Source: SB11 sp965222995
Lineage (GTDB): Bacteria > Bacteroidota > Bacteroidia > UBA8524
Direction of reading: 5' to 3'
DNA: 64,000 bases
NCBI GenBank assembly: GCA_965222995.1
Contig: OZ244977.1
Coordinates: 1,302,001-1,366,000 of the forward strand
The notes under the pieces are model-generated. The model saw only the letters and a list, made by a program, of their open reading frames with translations, ran no database searches and was not told the origin of the DNA. The position numbers were made by a program, and so were the translations under genes. This document shows positions 24,509 to 32,296 of the stretch, one piece after another; within the stretch, counting starts at the first letter, position 1; each line of letters begins with the position of its first letter.

Positions 24509-26395
24509 ATGAACAGGCCTAAATCTTCAAAATCGCTTAGTGAAGTACATGAAAGTGTGCAAGTGCCCCAGAAAAGAGGCTTTTGGAAAACCCTACTGGC
24601 TTTTCTTGGTCCCGCGTACTTAGTTAGTGTAGGCTATATGGACCCGGGCAACTGGGCAACTGATTTGGCAGGTGGTAGCCGATTTGGTTATGCATTAATA
24701 TGGGTACTTTTAATGAGTAACCTAATGGCTCTGTTACTGCAAAGTTTAAGTTCTCGTTTAGGCTTAGTTAGAGGTTTAGATTTAGCACAAGCCAGCAGGC
24801 ACACCTACCCGAGGTTTGTAAATATTCCCCTCTATGTTTTAGCAGAAATAGCCATAGCAGCCACAGACCTGGCAGAAGTAATAGGTATGGCAATTGGTTT
24901 ACAACTTCTATTCGGTTTCGATTTACTCACAGGAGTATTAATAACTGTTGCAGATACTTTTGTACTGTTATTTTTGGTAAACAAGGGTATTCGCAAAATG
25001 GAAGCCTTTATACTATCCATGGTTACACTTATAGGTGTTTCTTTTTTTATCGAAATGCTAATAGTAAAGCCTGATGCAAGTGAAATGGTAAAAGGTTTTA
25101 TTCCTTCACTACCAGGAGACGGAGCTTTATATATAGCTATTGGTATTATTGGGGCAACGGTAATGCCACACAACTTATACCTGCACTCATCATTGGTGCA
25201 AACACGTCGTTATAGTAAAGACAGTGTAGGTATTAAAAAAGCAATAAAGTTTAATTTTATTGATTCGGCAGTTGCCTTAAACTTGGCATTCTTAGTAAAT
25301 GCAGCCATACTAATTCTTGCAGCAGCAGCCTTTTATAAAAGAGGATATTTTGATGTAGCTGAAATTCAAGATGCTTATAAACTATTACAAAACCTGTTTG
25401 GTACTACAGCCCCAATATGGTTTGCCATAGCACTTATAGCAGCAGGGCAAAGCAGTACCATTACGGGTACATTGGCAGGGCAAATAGTAATGGAGGGGTA
25501 TTTAAACCTACGTATTCGCCCGTGGTTACGCAGAATAATAACAAGGCTTTTGGCTATTGTCCCCGCAGTTTTCACCATAGTTTATTTTGGCGAAGAAAAA
25601 ATGGGCGAGCTGCTTATCCTTAGTCAGGTTGTGTTGAGTTTGCAGTTGGGTTTTGCAGTTATACCGCTTATTCATTTTGTAAGCAATAAAAGTAAAATGG
25701 GCGAGCATGTTATACCCAAATGGGTACAGATATTAGCCTGGGTATGTGCAACCATAATTATTGCATTAAATGTAAAACTGGTAATTGATGAAATAAGTGG
25801 CTGGCTTAACGGAGCAGGAGGAAATGCTATTTATATATATTTATTTGTAATACCCATAGTAGTTATAGCTGGTATATTGTTATTGTATATAATATTTAGC
25901 CCCATTATTAAGCCTGAGAGAAAAGCAAAAGCAGGCAATATACCTCACGGTTCTGCAATTGAACTGGGAGAACTACAGCTTAAAGAATTTAACAATATTG
26001 CAGTTACCATAGATTTTTCAGAGATGGACAAAACAGCAATAGAAAATGCAATATCACAAGGAGGGAAGCAAGCCAACTACACCCTAATACATATAGTAGA
26101 AAGTGCAGGGGCAAATGTAATGGGAGAGGAGATAGATGACTTAGAAACCGAGCAGGATATAAAAAATCTTAATAGTTATAAAACATATTTAGAAAGTTTA
26201 GGATACACCGCAAACGTAGCAATAGGCTATGGCAACCCCGCAAAAGGTATTGCAAAAATTATTAATAATGGAATTTACGATTTAGTAATAATGGGTGCAC
26301 ATGGGCATAAAACATTTAAAGATATTATATTTGGAGCGACTGTAGATACCGTAAGACACAACGTTAATATACCCGTGCTGGTAGTACGCAAATAA
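24509..26395 (+). CDS. mntH: Nramp metal transporter fused to UspA domain
   Basis: A 628-residue protein, longer than a plain Nramp (about 400-450). Residues 25-475 form the proton-coupled Mn/Fe importer with the metal-binding DPGN (45-48) in helix 1 and MPH (219-221) in helix 6, and about 11-12 membrane helices. Residues about 490-628 are a cytosolic universal stress protein domain with the ATP-binding pattern G-2x-G-9x-G(A/S/T) starting Gly596 (GAHGH, then FGAT) and the ending PVLVVRK. The stress domain may gate transport by nucleotide. Operon with the DtxR-type repressor gene, three bases apart. Confidence 0.92.
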   Translation: MNRPKSSKSLSEVHESVQVPQKRGFWKTLLAFLGPAYLVSVGYMDPGNWATDLAGGSRFGYALIWVLLMSNLMALLLQSLSSRLGLVRGLDLAQASRHTYPRFVNIPLYVLAEIAIAATDLAEVIGMAIGLQLLFGFDLLTGVLITVADTFVLLFLVNKGIRKMEAFILSMVTLIGVSFFIEMLIVKPDASEMVKGFIPSLPGDGALYIAIGIIGATVMPHNLYLHSSLVQTRRYSKDSVGIKKAIKFNFIDSAVALNLAFLVNAAILILAAAAFYKRGYFDVAEIQDAYKLLQNLFGTTAPIWFAIALIAAGQSSTITGTLAGQIVMEGYLNLRIRPWLRRIITRLLAIVPAVFTIVYFGEEKMGELLILSQVVLSLQLGFAVIPLIHFVSNKSKMGEHVIPKWVQILAWVCATIIIALNVKLVIDEISGWLNGAGGNAIYIYLFVIPIVVIAGILLLYIIFSPIIKPERKAKAGNIPHGSAIELGELQLKEFNNIAVTIDFSEMDKTAIENAISQGGKQANYTLIHIVESAGANVMGEEIDDLETEQDIKNLNSYKTYLESLGYTANVAIGYGNPAKGIAKIINNGIYDLVIMGAHGHKTFKDIIFGATVDTVRHNVNIPVLVVRK

Positions 26396-26401
26396 GCCAC
26401 T

Positions 26402-27040
26402 ATGAATATATATCCCGAAAACTTTAGAAATTTTCCTGAAAGCGAGAAAAAAATTTGGATGTCTGTAAAAGACTGGATTGAAGAAAAAAGCTCAGATTAT
26501 GAGTTTGATAATGTAGACTATCCTGAACTTTACGGTTTTAAATTAGTAAGCACCCGTAGAAATATTGCAGCAAAAAAAAGTGTATCGGCTGCAAAAGACG
26601 GAGCATCATTTACGCTTTTGGTGGCAAAGTTTGAGATTATACACGAAAAATTTAGTCGTTTCAACAAAACCAGCCGCGATATAAAAGAAGAGTTTACCCA
26701 CTTTGGCGGATATATTGAATTAAAAGAAAAAGAATTAGGCAGAGCATTTTTTAGACCTGAAGGGGTAAAGGGTAGCTTAAGTGTAACACTTGAAGAAATA
26801 TCTTTAAACGAAACAATAAGCAAAACACATAGAAGCTGGGTAGAAAACAAAGATGCTTTTTTAGAGAAAACAGCCGATAGTATAGATGCATTAACCGCCA
26901 TACTAAAAGAACATAAAGACTTACATATTGAGTTTGCCGGTGATGCAATATTGTTTAGCACCTTAAAACCTATTGATGAAAAAGAGCTGGATGCAATACT
27001 TAATATTGGTATTGAGCTTGCTAAAGCTTTGAATAGCTAA
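26402..27040 (+). CDS. hypothetical protein, paralogue of next gene
   Basis: A 212-residue soluble protein with no signal peptide or membrane helix. It begins MNIYPENFRNFPESEKKIW and has a central block FTHFGGYIELKEKELGRAFFRPE and a helical C-terminus (EKELDAILNIGIELAKAL). The same plan, with the start MNI-P-N-FPE, the FWGYLQLKES and LIRPE block and a final NLGILLDQVL, is seen in the next gene, so the two arose by tandem duplication. I do not recognise the family. It follows the Nramp gene by six bases and is probably in its operon. Confidence 0.6.
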   Translation: MNIYPENFRNFPESEKKIWMSVKDWIEEKSSDYEFDNVDYPELYGFKLVSTRRNIAAKKSVSAAKDGASFTLLVAKFEIIHEKFSRFNKTSRDIKEEFTHFGGYIELKEKELGRAFFRPEGVKGSLSVTLEEISLNETISKTHRSWVENKDAFLEKTADSIDALTAILKEHKDLHIEFAGDAILFSTLKPIDEKELDAILNIGIELAKALNS

Positions 27041-27068
27041 GGTATACACTGTTTATAGGTAGAATGCC

Positions 27069-27722
27069 ATGAATATTCTTCCTACAAATTATTCAAATTT
27101 TCCTGAACACGATAAACAGGTTTGGAATAATATTCAAGCCTGGTTTACTAAATTAGGTGCTAAGTATGGTGTAAGTCAAACCGAGTACCCTGATTTGCAA
27201 CATTTTGAAATACTAGCTAAGCATAGCGAATATTCGCTGTGGAAATCACTTCTTATAAAATTTAGTGTTTTTAACTTTAATCTCTTAATAACAGAGTATT
27301 CCGTTGATTATTACAAAGATAGCAAGAGAAAAAACTTAGAGTCGGATTATAGAAGTGAGCATTTGTACTTTTGGGGATATTTGCAATTAAAAGAAAGTTA
27401 CGGGAGAGTATTAATTCGCCCCGAAACATTGAAAGATAAGATAGAGGAGTTTTTTGAGCCGGTGGAGTTAGACTTTGAGCAACACCCGGCCTTTAGCAAA
27501 AAATACTTTGTAATTGCTGCTAACAAAAAAGACTTTAAACATAAAGTTGATAACAAGCCTCAATTACTTGAAGTTTTATATAATCACCCCAATACCTATT
27601 TAGAGTTTAACAACAATGCTTGTTTGTTTATGAACTTTAAAGCTGTGAGCTATAAAAACTTGATTTATACCGTTAATTTGGGAATATTGCTAGACCAAGT
27701 GCTAAATGAAAAATCTATTTAA
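27069..27722 (+). CDS. hypothetical protein, paralogue of preceding gene
   Basis: A 217-residue soluble protein, paralogous to the 26402 product: MNILPTNYSNFPEHDKQVW at the start, SEHLYFWGYLQLKESYGRVLIRPE in the middle, and NLIYTVNLGILLDQVL at the end. It has more aromatic residues than its sibling. No family is recognised and no catalytic motif stands out. Its last 17 bases overlap the start of the thioesterase gene, which suggests translational coupling. Confidence 0.6.
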   Translation: MNILPTNYSNFPEHDKQVWNNIQAWFTKLGAKYGVSQTEYPDLQHFEILAKHSEYSLWKSLLIKFSVFNFNLLITEYSVDYYKDSKRKNLESDYRSEHLYFWGYLQLKESYGRVLIRPETLKDKIEEFFEPVELDFEQHPAFSKKYFVIAANKKDFKHKVDNKPQLLEVLYNHPNTYLEFNNNACLFMNFKAVSYKNLIYTVNLGILLDQVLNEKSI

Positions 27723-28095
27723 AGTTGGTGATAAAAAATACTTTACCAAAACTGTAGGAGTTAACGAAACTGCTACTTTTGAAAGCGGACAGGTACATCC
27801 TGTATATGCTACTTTTGCACTAGGTAAAGATGCGGAGTGGAGCTCACGGCTGTTTGTATTAGAAATGAAAGAAGAAGACGAGGAAGGTATTGGCACATTT
27901 CTTACCATTTATCATCAATCTCCTGCACTGGTTGGGCAAGAAGTAACTTTTGAAGCTGAGATAATTAAGCTGGAGAAAAATAACATAGAGTGTAAATATG
28001 TAGCTAAGGTAGGAGATAGAGTAGTGGCAAACGGCGAAACAGGGCAAAAAATACTAAAAAAAGAAAAGGTAAATAAGCTATTTAAGAGTTTGTGA
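27706..28095 (+). CDS. FlK-like hotdog thioesterase
   Basis: A 129-residue single hotdog domain: GQVHPVYATFALGKDAEWSSR, GIGTFLTIYHQSPALVG and NGETGQKIL. The proposed active residues Thr36, Glu44 and His70 have spacings of 8 and 26, the same as Thr42, Glu50 and His76 of the fluoroacetyl-CoA thioesterase FlK. Substrate here is unlikely to be fluoroacetyl-CoA; a short acyl-CoA is a safer guess. The ATG at 27706 lies within the end of the preceding gene. A 32-base palindrome follows. Confidence 0.78.
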   Translation: MKNLFKVGDKKYFTKTVGVNETATFESGQVHPVYATFALGKDAEWSSRLFVLEMKEEDEEGIGTFLTIYHQSPALVGQEVTFEAEIIKLEKNNIECKYVAKVGDRVVANGETGQKILKKEKVNKLFKSL

Positions 28096-28098
28096 AGC

Positions 28099-28130
28099 AA
28101 TTTCAAATTCTAAATTTAGAATTTGAAATT
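28099..28130. repeat. 32-bp perfect palindrome
   Basis: Bases 28099-28114 are exactly the reverse complement of 28115-28130, with no loop; the core is TCTAAATTTAGA. It lies between the thioesterase gene and smpB. It may terminate transcription or bind a dimeric regulator; no T-run follows. Confidence 0.75.
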
Positions 28131-28162
28131 AATGCAGTATATATAGAGAGAAGAAAAAAGAA

Positions 28163-28612
28163 TTGGATAAAAGTATAAACATAGTAAACCGAAAAGCACG
28201 GCACGATTATCATATAGATGAGACGTATACGGCTGGTGTAGTACTTAAAGGTTCTGAAATAAAAAGTATTCGTTTGGGAAATGTAAACATGAGCGAAGGC
28301 TATTGCGTATTTATGCCTGATGGTTTGTGGCTTAAAAACGTCCATATTTCAGAGTTTAAGCAAGGAGGTATAGCAAACAACCATACTCCGCTTAGAGACC
28401 GCAAACTATTACTTACCAAAAAAGAACTCCAAAAATTAAAGAGTAAAATGGAGATAAAGGGGTATACCATAGTCCCTTTAAAATTCTTTTCCTCAGAAAC
28501 AGGGTATGCAAAACTTGAAATTGGTTTAGCCCGAGGTAAAAAAATGTACGATAAACGAGAAGACCTTAAAAAACGAGATGTGGAGCGCGAAATAAAGCGT
28601 TATGTGGGTTAG
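28163..28612 (+). CDS. smpB: SsrA-binding protein SmpB
   Basis: A 149-residue SmpB. The OB-fold blocks INIVNRKARHDYHIDETYTAG, GSEIKSIR, GYCVFMPDGLWLKNVHISEF and RDRKLLLTKKELQKL, and the basic C-terminal tail with ARGKKMYDKREDLKKRD, are complete. It binds tmRNA and brings it to stalled ribosomes. The start is TTG at 28163. The last four bases overlap the convergent gene at 28609. No tmRNA gene was found in the window. Confidence 0.93.
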   Translation: MDKSINIVNRKARHDYHIDETYTAGVVLKGSEIKSIRLGNVNMSEGYCVFMPDGLWLKNVHISEFKQGGIANNHTPLRDRKLLLTKKELQKLKSKMEIKGYTIVPLKFFSSETGYAKLEIGLARGKKMYDKREDLKKRDVEREIKRYVG

Positions 28613-29625
28613 TTTACCCCTAAAACTTTTTCTAAATCTTCTTTAAAGGCTTTAGGTTGGTCAACATGTAAAGCTAAAGTTTTAAACTTCTTTTTTGTAC
28701 CGTATAAGCCTGCTAAGGTGTTTTCAGCATTAAGGTAAATAATAATGTTATGGTTTTCTAGTTCACCAAATGGCGATAGCTTCACACAAGTTTTATCAAC
28801 TTTAATAGGCTTTTTTGATAGCTCAATACTTTTGATATGCCTTAAGTTAATATCAACTTCACTTAAAATGCCATAGCGTAAAGTAAGCCTATCAGTACCA
28901 ACCAAAAAAGGTCTTTGCGATAGTGATTTTACAAAACCTAAAACCTGTATAACTGTATAAAGGCTTAATCCTGTTAAAATCCAAGCAGCTATTTCGCTCC
29001 ATCTTGAAAGTAAAAGATGAACTACAATAGCTTCAACCAAAATTATAAAGATAAAAGAGCTTAATAGTGTAGTAGTACCACTTTTTGAATGGTATGTAAA
29101 TTCATTAGCATTAAATTGTCTTTTTTTCCAATTAATTAGCCCGTAGTACAGCACAGCTATTTCAGTAGCAAAAATGGGAACAAGTTTTTTAGGAAGTATT
29201 TCTTCGCAAGCCTTTTTTAGAACAAAGAAAAAATCACTTGAAGTATCATGATTCTCCTTAAATCTTTTTCTAATAGAGTATACTTTGGCTATTATAAAAG
29301 ATACCACAGCTACCTCAATAACAGGCATGGCAAAGGTTCTAAACAAGTTTAAGTAGTTTTGGCTGCTATCGGGTAAAAATAAAGTGCCAATGGCAAGTCC
29401 AAGTATAAGTATGGGTACCGTTGTTGTGTTCGGAATAGAGGTTTTCCTGATAAGCAGAAAGTAAACAACAGGAACTGTTATTAATAAGTCGGCAGTTATA
29501 GCAAATGCCAGGGTATTATCTAGTGCTACTGATGATAGTGTACTAATTAATATTAGTGTCGTAAAAAGAAATAAAGTGAGCAATACTGCAATGGGACCTC
29601 TATTTAAACTTAATACTCTAGTCAT
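28609..29625 (-). CDS. membrane protein with C-terminal bPH-like domain
   Basis: A 338-residue protein with about seven membrane helices in residues 10-240. The last 100 residues are soluble; the part TDRLTLRYGILSEVDINLRH followed by IKSIELSKKPIKVDK resembles bacterial PH-like (DUF304-type) domains. A family for the whole protein is not recognised. It is convergent with smpB and separated by about 35 bases from pcm upstream on the same strand. Confidence 0.6.
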   Translation of the reverse strand: MTRVLSLNRGPIAVLLTLFLFTTLILISTLSSVALDNTLAFAITADLLITVPVVYFLLIRKTSIPNTTTVPILILGLAIGTLFLPDSSQNYLNLFRTFAMPVIEVAVVSFIIAKVYSIRKRFKENHDTSSDFFFVLKKACEEILPKKLVPIFATEIAVLYYGLINWKKRQFNANEFTYHSKSGTTTLLSSFIFIILVEAIVVHLLLSRWSEIAAWILTGLSLYTVIQVLGFVKSLSQRPFLVGTDRLTLRYGILSEVDINLRHIKSIELSKKPIKVDKTCVKLSPFGELENHNIIIYLNAENTLAGLYGTKKKFKTLALHVDQPKAFKEDLEKVLGVN

Positions 29626-29660
29626 AGCTATCAGGTGTTTATGTAATGCTAAACTTCACT

Positions 29661-30311
29661 CTACCAGCCGTCTTCACCCAGCAAAGGTACAAAAGCAAAA
29701 TTTTTAAACGTTTCCTTTTTCAACTCTCCATTGGGTAGCTTTGTTATTCTTAACATTTGTTGGGTTTCTTCATTTCCCACAGGTATTACCAATATGCCGT
29801 TTACATTTAATTGGTCTACCAAAGCCTTAGGAACGGTGGGTGCCCCGGCAGTAACAATAATACGGTCGTAAGGAGCATATTCAGGCAGCCCCATAGTGCC
29901 ATCACCGTAATAAAAACGAATATCATCATAGCCCATGTTTTTTAGCATAGGTTTAGCCTTTTCATACAAACCTTTTTGGCGTTCAATAGTAAAAACATGT
30001 GTGCCTGCTTGTGCCAAAACAGAGGCTTGGTAGCCGCTTCCTGTGCCAATTTCCAAAACTTTAAGCCCTTTTTTAAGTTGCAATAACTGGCTTTGGTAGG
30101 CTACCGTATAGGGTTGAGAAATAGTTTGCCCGTCCTCAATAGGGAAGGCCTTGTCATCATAAGCAAAGTCTTCAAATTCTTTGCTAAAAAAGAAATGGCG
30201 GGGTACTTGAAGCATCGCATTCAATACAATAGTATCAGTAATACCTTTGCTTTGCAATAGCTCCATTAATCGTTTACGTTGCCCCTTATGCTTATAGGTG
30301 TCCTTTATCAC
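29661..30311 (-). CDS. pcm: protein-L-isoaspartate O-methyltransferase
   Basis: A 216-residue methyltransferase that repairs isoaspartyl residues in aged proteins using S-adenosylmethionine. The N-terminal DTIVLNAMLQVPRHFF and DDKAFPIEDGQTISQPYTVA, the SAM-binding VLEIGTGSGYQASVLAQ (about 85-101), and YDRIIVTAGAPTVP are all present. The apparent start is GTG at 30311. Length is normal. Confidence 0.92.
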   Translation of the reverse strand: MIKDTYKHKGQRKRLMELLQSKGITDTIVLNAMLQVPRHFFFSKEFEDFAYDDKAFPIEDGQTISQPYTVAYQSQLLQLKKGLKVLEIGTGSGYQASVLAQAGTHVFTIERQKGLYEKAKPMLKNMGYDDIRFYYGDGTMGLPEYAPYDRIIVTAGAPTVPKALVDQLNVNGILVIPVGNEETQQMLRITKLPNGELKKETFKNFAFVPLLGEDGW

Positions 30312-30393
30312 TGGGTGTTATTCACAAAAGTTGAAAATTAATAAAGCTCGTCCGAAGCTTTATTATCACATTTGCAAATGTAAACCATTAGGC

Positions 30394-31371
30394 ATGATAA
30401 AAATTGGAGTAATAGGCGCAGGACACTTAGGAAAAATCCACATTCGTTTGTTAAAAGAAATACCTGAGTTTGAACTGGTGGGTTTTGTAGACAATAGTGA
30501 TGAAAATGCAGCCAAAGTTGAAGAAGAGTATAAAATACCCAGGTTTGATACCTTGAGTGCATTGCTAGATGTTGTTGATGCTATAGATATTGTTACTCCT
30601 ACATTTAACCACTACGAAAGCGCAATAAAAGCCATAAAACTGGGTAAGCATGTGTTTATTGAAAAACCGTTGGCAAACAATATGCAGGAGGCAAAAGATT
30701 TAGTAGCACTTGCACACGAAGCGCATGTAAAAGTACAAGTAGGGCATGTAGAGCGATTTAATCCTGCTTTTTTGGCTGCTCAGCAATATGAAATGAAACC
30801 GATGTTTATAGAAACACATCGTTTGGCTGAGTTTAACCCACGAGGTACTGATGTAAGTGTAGTATTGGATTTAATGATACACGATATTGATATTACACTG
30901 AGTGTAGTAAAATCTAACGTAAAACGTATTAGTGCAAGTGGCGTTTCCGTAGTTAGTGATACCCCTGATATTGCAAATGCCCGTATAGAGTTTGACAATG
31001 GATGTGTAGCTAACCTAACTGCCAGCCGGATATCGCTTAAAAATATGCGTAAAACCCGTATGTTTCAGCGTGATGCCTACATAACTATAGATTTCCTGAA
31101 AAAGAAAATGGAAGTTTTTCGTTTAGAAGAAGCGCAAGGACAAGAAAATCCATTTTCAGTAGTATTAGACTTAGGTGAAGACAAAGGCAAAAAAATAATT
31201 CATTTTGAGTCTCCCGAAGTAGAACCCGTCAACTCAATTAAACGAGAATTGGAGCTGTTTAATCAATCCATAGCCAATAATACCAACACGGCAGTTACTA
31301 TTGAAGATGGTTACAATGCAATGAATGTAGCCTACGAAATAATAGATAAGATAAATATGATGCGGGTTTAG
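30394..31371 (+). CDS. Gfo/Idh/MocA family oxidoreductase
   Basis: A 325-residue NAD(P)-dependent dehydrogenase. The frame is open upstream, but the nucleotide-binding start MIKIGVIGAGHLGKIHIRL fixes the ATG at 30394. Further blocks: DIVTPTFNHYESA, HVFIEKPLAN with the catalytic-type Lys, VGHVERFNPAF and LDLMIHDIDI with the conserved His. Close relatives are annotated as UDP-sugar or inositol-type dehydrogenases. It lies upstream of a lipoprotein and an exopolysaccharide sugar transferase, so nucleotide-sugar metabolism is a fair inference. Confidence 0.85.
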   Translation: MIKIGVIGAGHLGKIHIRLLKEIPEFELVGFVDNSDENAAKVEEEYKIPRFDTLSALLDVVDAIDIVTPTFNHYESAIKAIKLGKHVFIEKPLANNMQEAKDLVALAHEAHVKVQVGHVERFNPAFLAAQQYEMKPMFIETHRLAEFNPRGTDVSVVLDLMIHDIDITLSVVKSNVKRISASGVSVVSDTPDIANARIEFDNGCVANLTASRISLKNMRKTRMFQRDAYITIDFLKKKMEVFRLEEAQGQENPFSVVLDLGEDKGKKIIHFESPEVEPVNSIKRELELFNQSIANNTNTAVTIEDGYNAMNVAYEIIDKINMMRV

Positions 31372-31412
31372 TCCACAACGATTGTTTTTTCGTTGTCTAT
31401 ACTAAATAATCA

Positions 31413-31420
31413 TATTTTTG
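31413..31420 (+). promoter_or_regulatory. promoter -7 box of lipoprotein gene
   Basis: TATTTTTG matches TAnnTTTG exactly and ends seven bases before the ATG at 31427, so the leader would be very short or absent. It makes the upstream TTG at 31418 an unlikely start. Confidence 0.55.
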
Positions 31421-31426
31421 TGCCAT

Positions 31427-32296
31427 ATGCGTAAAGCCATATTCTTTTTATTGTTACTTTTATTTTGTGTATTTCATATCTCTTGTAAAAAAGATATTGA
31501 GATACCTTCATATATTCACGTAAAAGCTCCTACATTCAAAGTTTCCAACGGACAGGGTACCGAACTACAGAATATTACCCACGTAGGCGTTTTTATTAAT
31601 GATAATTTGGAAGGAATTTTTGAAGCTCCCGTTACTTTTCCGGTACTTAAAAAAGGAGACTTCAGGGTTGAATTACGTCCCTATGTAAAACGCTTAGCCA
31701 GAGAAGGCTTGGTAAACTATACGCTTATGGATGGCTACTTTGAAGATGCCACTTTGATAGAAGGAAAAGTAGATACGGTTAGCCCGGAGTTTGAGTATCA
31801 AAGCAATACAAAATTTGAGTGGTTAGATGATTTTAATGCCAATACAAAGTCAATTATTGTTGATACTAACCAAAGCTCTATAGATACTATCTTCATTACC
31901 CAAAGCCAAGGACCGACTGTTGACGGTACTTTATATGCTTATATTAATATGGGTACAGACCCCGACCCATTTTTTAGCATCGAAACCGAAGACCGATTTT
32001 CATTACCCCTAGACGGTAGGGATGTTTTTTTAGAGTTTCACTATAAAACCAGTGTGCCTGTACTAATAGGTTTATTTGAGTATGATGCCAACGGAGATTT
32101 TAGTGCCACTTTACCTTCCGTACAAACGATATCTACTAACGGAGAGTGGCGAAAAGCCTATGTTTATCTGAATGACGAGCTTATAGCAGCTCCTCCCGGC
32201 TCAAAGTACAAAGTATATTTCAGGGCCGTAAATGGCGATGATAATATTTTCGGTGAAGTTTTTTTAGACAACTTAAAACTAATGTATCGTGAATAA
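31427..32296 (+). CDS. lipoprotein of unknown function
   Basis: A 289-residue protein with a lipoprotein signal (MRKAIFFLLLLLFCVFHISC, Cys at 20). The mature part is rich in beta strands. The N-terminal 110 residues contain a PEGA-like stretch (THVGVFINDNLEGIFEAP); the rest may form a jelly-roll fold (FLEFHYKTSVPVLIGLF, VFLDNLKLMYRE), as in carbohydrate-binding domains. I do not recognise a named family. It overlaps the start of the sugar transferase gene by eight bases, so a role in surface polysaccharide handling is plausible. Confidence 0.65.
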   Translation: MRKAIFFLLLLLFCVFHISCKKDIEIPSYIHVKAPTFKVSNGQGTELQNITHVGVFINDNLEGIFEAPVTFPVLKKGDFRVELRPYVKRLAREGLVNYTLMDGYFEDATLIEGKVDTVSPEFEYQSNTKFEWLDDFNANTKSIIVDTNQSSIDTIFITQSQGPTVDGTLYAYINMGTDPDPFFSIETEDRFSLPLDGRDVFLEFHYKTSVPVLIGLFEYDANGDFSATLPSVQTISTNGEWRKAYVYLNDELIAAPPGSKYKVYFRAVNGDDNIFGEVFLDNLKLMYRE

